A program made the position numbers and the translations under genes. From Roseiarcus sp963835955 (GTDB lineage: Bacteria; Pseudomonadota; Alphaproteobacteria; Rhizobiales; Beijerinckiaceae), in NCBI GenBank assembly GCA_963835955.1, contig CAWIHZ010000005.1, forward strand, positions 310,001-374,000: a stretch of DNA of 64,000 nt, written 5' to 3'. The notes beneath the pieces were generated by a model. It did not search any database. It saw nothing but the letters and a program-made list of their open reading frames with translations, and was not told where the DNA came from. Positions 18,773 through 28,244 of the stretch are shown one piece after another. The number at the start of each line of letters is the position of its first letter. Within the stretch, counting starts at the first letter, position 1.

Positions 18773-18927
18773 ATTTGGGAGAGTGTTGACAAACCGGCGG
18801 CCAGACGCGGATCCTGAGTCAAGGACTCGTCGGCGCCTCGCTTCAGTTGCGAGGCCGAAAACGACCTGGGCTCAACGCCCGGCGGACAATCGGTCAACGC
18901 GTGTCACGGACGCGGGAGGCGACAGGG

Positions 18928-19800
18928 ATGGCGACGCAACAAACGACAACGGCGGGCCGCGTTCTCATGGCGCCATCGGTCATCCTGCTGTTCGTGTGGA
19001 TGATCGTCCCGCTCGCACTGACGCTGTATTATTCGGCGCTGCATTACAGCCTGCTCGATCCGGGCAACATCAAATTCATCGGGTTTGCGAACTACACGTA
19101 CTTTCTTACCGACCCGAACTTTCTGACCGCGCTGTTCAACACCCTCGTCCTCGTGGTCTCAACGCTCGTCATCAGCATTTGCGGCGGCCTGCTGGTCGCG
19201 CTGCTGATGGATCAGCCGGTGTTCGGGCAGAACATCCTGCGGCTGATGGTGATCGCCCCGTTCTTCGTCATGCCGACGGTGAGCGCGCTGGTGTGGAAGA
19301 ACCTGTTGATGAATCCGGTCTCCGGGCTCTTCGCCTGGATTTCGATCAAATTCGGCCTGACCCCGATCGACTGGTTCACCCATTGGCCGATGGTTTCGGT
19401 GATCATCATCGTGTCGTGGGAATGGCTGCCTTTCGCCAGTCTCATTCTGCTGACCGCGCTGCAGTCGCTCGACGAAGAGCAGAAGGAGGCCGCCTCGCTC
19501 GACGGCGCTGGACCGTTCTCCTACTTTGGCTACATCGTCTTGCCGCATATATCGCGCGCGATCACGGTCGTGATCCTGATCGAGACGATCTTCCTCCTCG
19601 GCGTTTTCGCCGAAATCCTGGTCACCACCTCGGGAGGACCGGGCGTCGCCACCACCAACATCACCTTTCTCGTCTACAAGCTGGCGCTGCTCGATTTCGA
19701 CGTCGGAGGCGCTTCGGCCGGCGGCATCGTCGCGGTCGTGCTCGCCAATATCGTGGCGATCTTCCTGATGCGCATCGTCGGCAAGAACCTGGAGGGCTGA
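18928..19800 (+). CDS. smoF: Polyol ABC transporter permease (SmoF-like)
   Basis: A 290-residue inner-membrane permease of the MalF class with six hydrophobic segments, the first being VLMAPSVILLFVWMIVPLAL. The cytoplasmic ATPase-coupling EAA loop is visible as EEQKEAASLDGAGPFSYFGY (G at the usual conserved place, then IVLPH). ATG 18928 follows GGGAGG by eight bases; an upstream in-frame extension has no transmembrane or family similarity. It pairs with the second permease gene three bases downstream. Substrate by context: sugar alcohols. Confidence 0.9.
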   Translation: MATQQTTTAGRVLMAPSVILLFVWMIVPLALTLYYSALHYSLLDPGNIKFIGFANYTYFLTDPNFLTALFNTLVLVVSTLVISICGGLLVALLMDQPVFGQNILRLMVIAPFFVMPTVSALVWKNLLMNPVSGLFAWISIKFGLTPIDWFTHWPMVSVIIIVSWEWLPFASLILLTALQSLDEEQKEAASLDGAGPFSYFGYIVLPHISRAITVVILIETIFLLGVFAEILVTTSGGPGVATTNITFLVYKLALLDFDVGGASAGGIVAVVLANIVAIFLMRIVGKNLEG

Positions 19801-19803
19801 GCG

Positions 19804-20634
19804 ATGGCGTTGAAGCAATCGATGCGCAAGCGGGTCGGCGTTACGGCCCTCGCCTGGGTCGTAGCCTTTCTCATCTTCTTTCCGATCCTGTGGACGTTCC
19901 TGACCAGCTTCAAGACCGAACTCGACGCTTTCTCGATACCGCCGAAGTTCCTGTTCTTTCACTGGACGACGGAGAACTACGTCGAGGTGCAGCATCGGTC
20001 GGACTATCTGCGCTTCGCTTACAATTCGATCGTGCTTTCGATTGGCTCCAATGTGATCGGCCTCCTGATCGCCGTTCCAGCCGCCTGGTCGATGGCGTTC
20101 GCGCCGGGCAAGTGGACCAAGGACATCTTGATGTGGATGCTGTCGACCAAGATGATGCCCGGCGTCGGCGTGCTGGTGCCGATCTATCTGTTGTTCCGCG
20201 ACGCCCATCTCCTGGACAACAAGCTCGGCATCGGCCTCGTGCTGATGCTGATGAACCTGCCGATTCTGGTGTGGATGCTTTACACCTATTTCAAGGAAAT
20301 CCCGGTCGACATCCTGGAGGCCGCGCGCATGGACGGCGCGTCGCTGTTCAACGAGATCCTCTACGTGCTGACGCCGATGGCGGTGCCCGGCATCGCCTCG
20401 ACGATGCTGCTGGCGATCATCCTGTCGTGGAACGAGGCCTTCTGGACCCTCAATCTGACCACGTCCCAGGCGGCGCCGCTGCCGGTCTTCATCGCATCCT
20501 ACTCGGCGCCGGAGGGCCTGTTCTGGGCCAAGCTTTCGGCGGCCTCCACCCTCGCGATCGCGCCCATCCTCATCCTCGGCTGGTTCTCGCAGAAGCAACT
20601 GGTCCGGGGTCTGACGTTCGGCGCGGTGAAGTGA
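19804..20634 (+). CDS. smoG: Polyol ABC transporter permease (SmoG-like)
   Basis: A 276-residue permease of the MalG class. The N-terminal membrane segment is VGVTALAWVVAFLIFFPILW, followed by the TSFKTELDAF region typical for MalG-type proteins. The EAA loop reads VDILEAARMDGASLFNEILY. The gene begins three bases after the smoF-like stop (TGAGCGATG), so translation is probably coupled. Six membrane spans can be counted. Together with SmoF it builds the translocation channel. Confidence 0.92.
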   Translation: MALKQSMRKRVGVTALAWVVAFLIFFPILWTFLTSFKTELDAFSIPPKFLFFHWTTENYVEVQHRSDYLRFAYNSIVLSIGSNVIGLLIAVPAAWSMAFAPGKWTKDILMWMLSTKMMPGVGVLVPIYLLFRDAHLLDNKLGIGLVLMLMNLPILVWMLYTYFKEIPVDILEAARMDGASLFNEILYVLTPMAVPGIASTMLLAIILSWNEAFWTLNLTTSQAAPLPVFIASYSAPEGLFWAKLSAASTLAIAPILILGWFSQKQLVRGLTFGAVK

Positions 20635-20659
20635 AATCATGCAATAGGGACACGCGACC

Positions 20660-21661
<1,002 letters not shown>

Positions 21662-21763
21662 TCCGGGGCCAGCGACGCGGCGCGGACGCGTTCGCCTGTC
21701 GGATAATGCGCCGCGATGGCGCCATCTCAAGGCGGTCTGGCAGAGACCGGTGGATACAGGATC

Positions 21764-23242
21764 ATGAGCGTCAAACTTTCCGCTGCCGCCCTGGCGCAGA
21801 TTCCGCCCGGAATCTCGGTTCCGAGCTATCGGCGCGCCGGTCTCAGCGCGGGCATTCTTCACTTCGGCGTCGGCAATTTTCATCGGGCTCATCAAGCAGT
21901 CTATCTCGACGAGCTTTTCGCCTCGGGACTCGATCACGATTGGGCGATCGTCGGCGCCGGCGTGCGCGACGCCGATGTGGTAGTGCGGGAAAAACTCAGC
22001 AGACAGGACTGGCTGACCACCGTTGTCGCTCAAGAGGCGCATTCAACCAATGTGCGCGTCACTGGGCCGATGATTGATTTCGTCAAGCCGTTCGATGTCG
22101 CTGCGAATCTCGACATGCTCGCGCGCCCGCAGGTGCGCATCGTCTCGCTGACCGTCACCGAGGGCGGTTATTATATCTCGCCCGCGACGCAAAAATTCAA
22201 CTCGAACCACCCGGACATCGAAGCCGACGCCGGTCATGTCGACGCGCCGAAGACGGTGTTCGGGCTGATCGTCGCCGGGCTCCGGCGCCGCCGCGCGGCC
22301 GGCGTCGCGCCGTTTACGGTCATGTCGTGCGACAACATTCCCGGCAATGGCCATGTCTGCGAAAACGCGGTCGCGGGTCTCGCTGAGCTCGCCGATCCCG
22401 AACTCGCGCGCTGGATTCGGGCCAATGTCGCCTTTCCCAATTCCATGGTCGACCGCATCACGCCGGCGACGACCGACCGCGAACGCGCCTTTCTGCGCGA
22501 TACATACGGCCTCGAGGATGAGTGGCCCGTGTTCTGCGAGGAGTTTCGCCAGTGGGTGGTGGAAGACAGGTTTCCGGCGGGACGGCCGGCGCTGGAAACG
22601 GTCGGCGTAACCTTCACTTCGGATGTCGGGCCGTACGAGTTCATGAAGATCCGCATCCTCAACGGCGGACACGCCGCCATCGCCTATCCCGCCGGGCTCA
22701 TCGACATCCATTTTGTCCATGAAGCGATGGAGGACCCGCAGATCAGCGCGTTTCTCGCGGCGTTGACCAAGCGCGAAATCCTGTCCGTCGTGCCGCCGCC
22801 CCCTCAGGTCGACCTTGAGGCCTATCGGGCGAAAGTGGCCGAGCGCTTCGCCAATCCGAAGATTGGCGACACAATTGCCCGCCTCTGCTTCGACGGCTCG
22901 AACCGGCAACCCAAGTTCATTCTTCCGACCGCCGCCGATCGCCTGAAAGCAGGCGCCGGCGTCAAGGGCCTGGCGCTCGTTTCGGCTCTATGGTGCCGCT
23001 ATTGCTACGGCGAAACCGAAGGCGGCAAGACGATTGCGCCGAACGATCCGAGCTGGGAGCGTCTACAGGCGGCGGCGAAGCCCGCGCGCGCCGATCCCCC
23101 CGCCTTTCTGGCGATGCGCGACATATTCGGCGACCTCGCCCAAAATCCGGCCTACGTCAGCGCGTTTTCGAGCGCGCTTACGTCGCTGTGGGGGCAGGGC
23201 GTTCGGGCGACGTTGGCGGAATATTTGCGAGACGCGCCCTGA
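21764..23242 (+). CDS. mtlK: Mannitol 2-dehydrogenase (long-chain polyol dehydrogenase)
   Basis: A 492-residue NAD-dependent polyol-specific long-chain dehydrogenase that oxidises D-mannitol to D-fructose; homologues also take D-arabitol or D-sorbitol. The N-terminal Rossmann entry is GILHFGVGNFHRAHQ. The catalytic family pattern K-x4-N-x2-H is KIRILNGGH (about residue 290). The size matches MtlK/Mdh proteins of about 490 residues. ATG 21764 was chosen at the family start (MSVKLSAAALAQ). It follows the ATPase gene after about 100 bases, in the order known from the rhizobial and Rhodobacter smo-mtlK clusters. Confidence 0.93.
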   Translation: MSVKLSAAALAQIPPGISVPSYRRAGLSAGILHFGVGNFHRAHQAVYLDELFASGLDHDWAIVGAGVRDADVVVREKLSRQDWLTTVVAQEAHSTNVRVTGPMIDFVKPFDVAANLDMLARPQVRIVSLTVTEGGYYISPATQKFNSNHPDIEADAGHVDAPKTVFGLIVAGLRRRRAAGVAPFTVMSCDNIPGNGHVCENAVAGLAELADPELARWIRANVAFPNSMVDRITPATTDRERAFLRDTYGLEDEWPVFCEEFRQWVVEDRFPAGRPALETVGVTFTSDVGPYEFMKIRILNGGHAAIAYPAGLIDIHFVHEAMEDPQISAFLAALTKREILSVVPPPPQVDLEAYRAKVAERFANPKIGDTIARLCFDGSNRQPKFILPTAADRLKAGAGVKGLALVSALWCRYCYGETEGGKTIAPNDPSWERLQAAAKPARADPPAFLAMRDIFGDLAQNPAYVSAFSSALTSLWGQGVRATLAEYLRDAP

Positions 23243-23302
23243 GACGAGCCGACGCCGCGACGCCGGCGTTTTCCAGGCATAGTTGGTTAGAGGAACGCAG
23301 AA

Positions 23303-23356
23303 TTGAAGCTCAAGGACAAAATCGCCATCGTCACCGGCGGCGACTGGATGAGCTGA
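23303..23356 (+). pseudogene. Deletion relic of a sorbitol-dehydrogenase (smoS)-like SDR gene
   Basis: A 17-codon open frame, TTG to TGA, preceded by GAGGAA. It encodes LKLKDKIAIVTGGDWMS. The first part (KLKDKIAIVTGG) is the N-terminus of a short-chain dehydrogenase up to its cofactor glycine motif. The last part (GGDWMS, then stop) matches the usual C-terminal end DGGNWMS of SmoS-type sorbitol dehydrogenases. About 240 codons between the two GG points are missing. The simplest reading is one in-frame deletion by recombination between GGCGGC-like repeats. It sits exactly where smoS would be expected. The match to SmoS ends is from memory of the family, not a search. Confidence 0.7.
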
Positions 23357-23382
23357 AAGCGTAAGTCTGGAGACGTCAGGTC

Positions 23383-24156
23383 ATGTATCTCGATCGCTTC
23401 AATCTGAAGGGCCGGGTCGCGGTCGTCACCGGCGGCGGGCAGGGGATCGGCCTTTCCTGCGTCGAGGCGCTGAGCGAGGCGGGCGCCCACGTCTACATCG
23501 CCGACCGCAACCTCAAGACAGCGACGGAAGCCCAGGCGGCGATGAAGGCCAAAGGTTATGAGACCGGCGTGATCGAAATGGAGGTGACGGATTCGAGGCA
23601 GGTCGACGCGGGCGCGGCGAGGATTATGAAAGAAAAAGGCCGCGTGGATATCCTGGTCTGCAACGCCGGGATCGCGCGTTCCGAAACCGCGGCGGAGGAC
23701 GTGACCGACGAACATTGGCTCAACGTCATCGACGTCAATCTCAACGGGTTGTTCTGGTGTTGCAGGGCCTTCGGCAGACATATGCTGGCGGCCGGGCGCG
23801 GATCGATCGTCAATATCGGCTCCATGTCGGGCTTCATCGTCAACAAGCCGCAGCCGCAGGCCTATTACAACGCGTCGAAGGCGGGCGTGCATCACCTGAC
23901 GAAATCGCTGGCGGCCGAGTGGGGCGCGCGCGGAGTCCGAGTCAACGCGGTCGCTCCGACCTACATCGATACGCCCTTGACCGCTTTCGCCAGGGCCAAC
24001 AAACCGATGTTCGACGCCTGGATCGACAGCACGCCGATGGCCCGCATCGGCGAGCCCGACGAGGTCGCGGCTGTGGTGCTGTTTCTTGCATCCGATGCGG
24101 CGAGCCTGATGACCGGATCGATCGTGCGGGCGGACGGCGGCTATACCTGCTGGTGA
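23383..24156 (+). CDS. SDR-family polyol dehydrogenase
   Basis: A 257-residue classical short-chain dehydrogenase. The cofactor loop is TGGGQGIG, with an Asp in VYIADRN that favours NAD. The NAG motif is CNAGIA, the catalytic Ser is in VNIGSMSG, and the catalytic Tyr-Lys pair is in YYNASK. The C-terminus RADGGYTCW is that of polyol-type SDRs. In this locus it probably oxidises a sugar alcohol (arabitol, ribitol or similar) to the ketose used by the FGGY kinase. Which polyol cannot be read from the sequence. It follows the smoS-like relic by 26 bases. Confidence 0.9.
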   Translation: MYLDRFNLKGRVAVVTGGGQGIGLSCVEALSEAGAHVYIADRNLKTATEAQAAMKAKGYETGVIEMEVTDSRQVDAGAARIMKEKGRVDILVCNAGIARSETAAEDVTDEHWLNVIDVNLNGLFWCCRAFGRHMLAAGRGSIVNIGSMSGFIVNKPQPQAYYNASKAGVHHLTKSLAAEWGARGVRVNAVAPTYIDTPLTAFARANKPMFDAWIDSTPMARIGEPDEVAAVVLFLASDAASLMTGSIVRADGGYTCW

Positions 24157-24191
24157 GCGTTTCTCAAATCGAGGACAAGGGACGGCGGGTC

Positions 24192-24983
24192 ATGGACCTC
24201 GGGCTTTCGAACAAAGTCGCCCTCATTACCGGCGGCAGCCTCGGGATCGGCTTGGCGATCGCGGAAGGCCTGGCCGCGGAGGGCGTCAGCCTTGTGCTCG
24301 GGGCGCGCGGCGCCGATCGCGTCCAGGCGGAAGCCCGGCGGATCGCGGGCGAGTTCGGCGTGCGGGCGGAAGGGGTCGCCTGCGATGTGGCGACGCGCGC
24401 GGGGACCGATGCTCTGATCGGAGCGGTCGAAAAGGCCTTCGGCGGCGCCGACATTCTCATCAACAACGCCGGCGCCGGCAGCAACGAGACGGTGATGGAG
24501 GCGCCGGACGAGAAGTGGCAGGCCTATTGGGATCTGCATGTGATGGCGGCGGTCAGGCTCGCGCGCGGCCTCGCGCCGATGATGAAGAGTCGCGGCGGCG
24601 GCGTCATTCTGCACAACGCCTCGATCTGCGCCGCCCAGCCCCTATGGTACGAGCCGATCTACAACACCACCAAAGCGGCGCTGATGATGTTCTCGAAGGC
24701 GCTGTCGACGGAGCTCGTCGGCGACAACATCAGGGTCAATTGCGTCAACCCCGGCCTCATCCTCACCCCCGATTGGATCAAGACGGCCAAGCAGCTGACG
24801 GCCGACAAGGGCGGCGACTGGCAGGCCTATCTCGACGGCGTCGCCCGCGAATACGCGCCGATCAAGCGCTTCGCGACGCCGCGCGAGCTCGCGAACTTCT
24901 TCGTCTTCCTCTGCTCGGAGCGCGCGAGCTATTCGGTCGGGTCGACCTATTTCGTCGATGGCGGGATGTTGAGGGCGGTGTGA
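24192..24983 (+). CDS. SDR-family oxidoreductase
   Basis: A 263-residue classical short-chain dehydrogenase with cofactor loop TGGSLGIG, an Arg in VLGARGADR (which may favour NADP), the NNAG motif, Ser in LHNASIC and the Tyr-Lys pair in YNTTKAALM. The C-terminus is FVDGGMLRAV. ATG 24192 begins 35 bases after the previous SDR gene. It is the last gene of the polyol cluster, and a second dehydrogenation or a 3-oxo-sugar step is plausible. Many members of this SDR group are annotated only as 3-oxoacyl-reductase-like, so the role is open. Confidence 0.88.
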   Translation: MDLGLSNKVALITGGSLGIGLAIAEGLAAEGVSLVLGARGADRVQAEARRIAGEFGVRAEGVACDVATRAGTDALIGAVEKAFGGADILINNAGAGSNETVMEAPDEKWQAYWDLHVMAAVRLARGLAPMMKSRGGGVILHNASICAAQPLWYEPIYNTTKAALMMFSKALSTELVGDNIRVNCVNPGLILTPDWIKTAKQLTADKGGDWQAYLDGVAREYAPIKRFATPRELANFFVFLCSERASYSVGSTYFVDGGMLRAV

Positions 24984-25113
24984 CCCGGCTGGCGTCGGTT
25001 CGTCGGCGGTCAAACGGCCAGTCAAGACCGCTGGCCGCCGCCGCGGACGGCTCCGGTCGGAAGTCGCAGCCCCGGCCGGAACCGCTTTGTCTTCGTTGCG
25101 CGTTAGCGCCAGC

Positions 25114-25359
25114 CTAGCGGCCGGCGGCCGTTCGTTCCGCCTCGCCCGGGGCCAGCCGGATATGGTTGATGACCCCGAGCACGCCAGGAACGCCGCGCGC
25201 GTCCGACTCGGCGCACTGGGCCTGGTACGGCCGATCGACCAAGCCTGACATCGTCACCCAACCGTTTTTCACCTCGACCTTCAACCGGTCTCGCGGAATC
25301 GCGAGGTCCCAGTGCAGGGCGTTCATCACCCCTATGCGAACCTTGTCGCTCTGCGCCAT
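25114..25359 (-). CDS. BON-domain protein
   Basis: An 81-residue protein that is almost entirely one BON domain: RIGVMNALHWDLAIPRDRLK, then VEVKNGWVTMSGLVDRPYQ and a GVLGVINHIRL strand. BON domains bind membranes or phospholipids and are frequent in osmotic-stress proteins, where they are usually periplasmic. Here no signal peptide is seen, so this copy should be cytoplasmic. GAGGAGG lies upstream of ATG 25359. The longer frame upstream runs into the double-hairpin repeat and is not real coding sequence. Confidence 0.85.
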   Translation of the reverse strand: MAQSDKVRIGVMNALHWDLAIPRDRLKVEVKNGWVTMSGLVDRPYQAQCAESDARGVPGVLGVINHIRLAPGEAERTAAGR

Positions 25360-25560
25360 CTTCGTCGGCCTCCTCTCCTCCAACTTCGGCACTATGATTT
25401 GAGATTTCTCTCGCCGAGCCCGTAACGCTGTCGGACACCGCCGCCATTGACGAGGATCAAACCCATGGCAGATTATTTGAGCGGAAGTTTGGCTGATTTC
25501 AATCCGACAAAATTGGCGAGGCCGACGAACGGCGCGGCGGGATTGATCTGGCGTGGCGCC

Positions 25561-25663
25561 AAGCAGGATTTCGGAAAAGCAGACACCGGTATTCCGATAA
25601 AAATCCTGCTTCTTCAAGGGACTCTAAACATGGTTTCGTTGGCTCGCCAAGGAAACCGTGCTT
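25561..25663. repeat. Double-hairpin dispersed element, copy 1
   Basis: A 103-bp element made of two consecutive hairpins. Hairpin 1: AAGCAGGATTT ... AAATCCTGCTT, with GACACCGG and CGGAA/TTCCG in the loop. Hairpin 2: GCATGGTTTC-like arm (25627 onward), GTTGGCTCGCCAA loop, GAAACCGTGCTT arm. The same architecture with about 85-90% identity by eye recurs at 58599-58702. This copy overlaps the stop codon of the minus-strand glycosyltransferase gene. Open frames read from it (KKQDFYR-type peptides) are artefacts. Confidence 0.85.
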
Positions 25664-26819
25664 AGATCCGGCGCGGAGGGCCGGACGCCGCTTCGCCGAG
25701 GACCGTCTCGTCGACGCTCATCGCATTGCCTCGCCAAACAAAGCCATCGCTGGTCCAGCCCCGCGCCCAAAGCAGCGGCAGGAGAAGGTCGCGAACGATC
25801 CAGGCCAGCGGGCTCGACCAGGTCAACGGCCATCCGGCCGCAAAAGCGAGGATCGCCTCGGCGGCGTACCAGAAGAGGGCCGCGAGCCCGGCGCAGAGGA
25901 TCGCGCCAAGCCCGAACGTCGGCGCGGCCAAGACCGCCGCGCCGATCGTCAGCAGGCTGGTCGTCAGGATTTCCGGGGCGAAATGCAGGGGAAAGGTCGC
26001 CCGGCGCAAGCGCGCCCATCGGGTCTGGCGCGACCATACGTCCTTCAGGCGCCGCGCACCTAGAGGCTGCTTGAACGGCCCATCAACGAGATGGGCGCTC
26101 AATCCTTGAGCATGGATCAGTTTCGTCGCCGCCGCATCCTCCGCGATCTCGGCCCCCAACGCCTCAATGCCGCCGCCGGCCTCAAGAACCTTGCGCCGCC
26201 ACAGCATTGTCTTGCCCTGGGCGAAACCAAAGCCGAATGCCTCGCCCGCATATTGCCAGCGCGCCTCATAGGTGTTGAGAAAACCGCACTCGACCACAGC
26301 AGCGAAAGTCTCGGGCCGCGCGCCGATCGGCGGCGCGCAAACGATGCCGGTGTTGGGGCGCCAGCGTGAAAGCAGGCGCTGGATATAATCCCCCGGCATC
26401 AGAACATTGGAATCGGCGATGATCACCCAATCGTTGCGCGCCGCCTTCCAGCCCTTCACCACATTGTTGAGCTTGGGATTGGCGCTGACCGGGTCGTCGC
26501 CGATCAGCAGACGCGCCGAGCGCCCCGGATTGGCTTCGATCGCTCCGCGTACGAGCGGGGCGATCGGGTCGTCGGCTTCGGCAAGACAGAAAACGATCTC
26601 ATAGTTTGGATAGTCGAGCGCGAAGATCGAGCGCAAGGTCTGGGGCGAGAACGGCTCCACGCCGCGCAAGGGCTGCACGATCGTGACCCCCGGCGCGTCC
26701 TTGGTGGCGGGCGTCGGTCCCCCGCGTCGGGCGCAACGGCGCATCGCCACCGCGATGCTGAGGGCATGAATCCCGGCGCTCGAAACGCAAATCCCGGCGG
26801 CCAAGGCGCTGATCGTCAT
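25662..26819 (-). CDS. Ceramide-glucosyltransferase-like family 2/21 glycosyltransferase
   Basis: A 385-residue membrane-bound glycosyltransferase of the ceramide glucosyltransferase/HpnI type. An N-terminal membrane segment (ISALAAGICVSSAGIHALSI) precedes the GT-A domain. Its motifs are GVTIVQPLRGVEP, CLAEADDP (D1), IIADSNVLMPG (D2), EDAAATKLIH (D3) and the acceptor-side (Q/R)xxRW as SRQTRWARLRR. Two or more C-terminal hydrophobic segments follow. Proteins of this family glycosylate ceramide, hopanoid or other lipid acceptors at the inner membrane; the acceptor here is unknown. ATG 26819 was taken as start; an upstream TTG is possible. Confidence 0.85.
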   Translation of the reverse strand: MTISALAAGICVSSAGIHALSIAVAMRRCARRGGPTPATKDAPGVTIVQPLRGVEPFSPQTLRSIFALDYPNYEIVFCLAEADDPIAPLVRGAIEANPGRSARLLIGDDPVSANPKLNNVVKGWKAARNDWVIIADSNVLMPGDYIQRLLSRWRPNTGIVCAPPIGARPETFAAVVECGFLNTYEARWQYAGEAFGFGFAQGKTMLWRRKVLEAGGGIEALGAEIAEDAAATKLIHAQGLSAHLVDGPFKQPLGARRLKDVWSRQTRWARLRRATFPLHFAPEILTTSLLTIGAAVLAAPTFGLGAILCAGLAALFWYAAEAILAFAAGWPLTWSSPLAWIVRDLLLPLLWARGWTSDGFVWRGNAMSVDETVLGEAASGPPRRI

Positions 26820-26894
26820 AACGGCATCGTACCCATTCCGGGAATCGGTGTCACACAATATTGCGGCGCTCGCGCGACGCTTCTATGAAAGCGA

Positions 26895-28244
26895 ATGTGC
26901 CCGCCTCCGACCGTTCGTTTCGCGCCGTCGCCGACCGGGCGCATCCATATCGGCAACGCCCGCACCGCGCTGCTCAATTGGCTTTACGCCCGCCGGCGCG
27001 GCGGCGCGTTCATCCTGCGCTTCGACGACACCGATCGCGAGCGCTCGAAGGCCGAATTCGCCGACGCGATCGAACGGGACCTCGAGTGGCTCGGAATCGC
27101 GCCCGATCGCGTGCGCCGGCAATCGGAGCGGCTTCCGGCCTACGACGAGGCCGCCGAGAAACTCAAGACCGCCGGCCGCCTTTACCCGGCCTACGAGACC
27201 GCGGACGAACTCGACCGGCGTCGCAAGCGCCAGCAGGCGCTAGGCCGTCCGCCGGTCTACGACCGCGCGGCGCTGCGTCTGAGCGAGGCCGAACGGGCGG
27301 CGCTCGAAGCGGCGGGCCGCAGGCCGCATTGGCGTTTCCGGCTCGATCCGACCACCGTGCGCTGGGACGACATGGTGCGCGGGGAAAGCCACATCGACGG
27401 CGCGTCGCTCTCCGATCCGATCCTGCGGCGGGAGGACGGAACCTACCTCTACACCCTTCCTTCAGTGGTCGACGACATCGACTTCGGCGTCACTCACATC
27501 ATCCGCGGCGAGGACCATGTCACCAACACGGCGGTGCAAATCCAGATTTTCGAAGCGCTCGCCGGCGCCGCGCCACGGTTCGGCCATCACAATCTGCTCA
27601 CCGACGCCGGCGGCGAGGGGCTTTCCAAACGCACCGGCGCGCTGTCGATCGCCTCGCTGCGGGAACGAGGGGTCGAAGCGCTCGCGGTCGCGGCGCTCGC
27701 AGTTCTGGTCGGCTCGGCCCAAGCGGTTCGTCCCGTCACCTCGCTCGACGAGCTTGCGGGCCTGGTCGAGCTTTCGCATCTCTCGCGCGGCGCGGCGCAA
27801 TTCGACGACGCGGAACTCGACGCGCTGTCAGCCCGCACGCTGCATCATTTGCCCTACGCCTCGGTCGCAGGCCGGCTGGCGGAGCTGGGCGTCGCTGGAC
27901 CGCGCGCGGAGGCCTTTTGGCTTGCGGTTCGCGGCAATCTCGTCCGCCTCGGCGAGGCTGCGGACTGGCGGCAGGTGGTGGAGGGTGACATCGCGCCGAT
28001 CGTCGAGGATCGCGAATACCTCGAGGCTGCGGCCTCGCGCCTGCCCGAGGGCGCCTGGGATCAGACGACCTGGGCCGCGTGGACGAACGAACTCAAGGCG
28101 CTGACCGGCCGCAAGGGGCGCGCCCTGTTCCATCCCCTGCGCCTGGCGTTGACCGGCCGCCCGGCGGGGCCGGAACTGGCGGCGCTGCTGCCGTTGATCG
28201 GACGGGCTAGAGCGTTGGCGCGACTATCCGCACCTTCCGGGTGA
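26895..28244 (+). CDS. gltX: Glutamyl-tRNA synthetase
   Basis: A 449-residue class I aminoacyl-tRNA synthetase that charges tRNA-Glu. The HIGH signature appears as FAPSPTGRIHIGNARTAL, and the KMSKS loop as GEGLSKRTG. The size fits the shorter of the two GluRS types often found in alphaproteobacteria (about 450 residues), where one copy may serve Glu and Gln tRNAs. The ATG at 26895 lies 75 bases from the divergent glycosyltransferase start. The 3' end overlaps the convergent DUF2865-like gene by 38 bases. Residues after 250 are the alpha-helical anticodon-binding part. Confidence 0.93.
   Translation: MCPPPTVRFAPSPTGRIHIGNARTALLNWLYARRRGGAFILRFDDTDRERSKAEFADAIERDLEWLGIAPDRVRRQSERLPAYDEAAEKLKTAGRLYPAYETADELDRRRKRQQALGRPPVYDRAALRLSEAERAALEAAGRRPHWRFRLDPTTVRWDDMVRGESHIDGASLSDPILRREDGTYLYTLPSVVDDIDFGVTHIIRGEDHVTNTAVQIQIFEALAGAAPRFGHHNLLTDAGGEGLSKRTGALSIASLRERGVEALAVAALAVLVGSAQAVRPVTSLDELAGLVELSHLSRGAAQFDDAELDALSARTLHHLPYASVAGRLAELGVAGPRAEAFWLAVRGNLVRLGEAADWRQVVEGDIAPIVEDREYLEAAASRLPEGAWDQTTWAAWTNELKALTGRKGRALFHPLRLALTGRPAGPELAALLPLIGRARALARLSAPSG

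Noticed and set aside
25360..25617. Extended BON-protein frame starting KKQDFYRNTGVCF
   Set aside because: That peptide comes from the double-hairpin repeat and appears again as KKQDFYRKTGVCF at the second copy near 58.65 kb, so it is repeat-derived and not coding.
28207..28244. Overlap of gltX and the DUF2865-like gene as a sign of misannotation
   Set aside because: Both C-termini are plausible and the genes are convergent; a 38-base tail overlap is not unusual.
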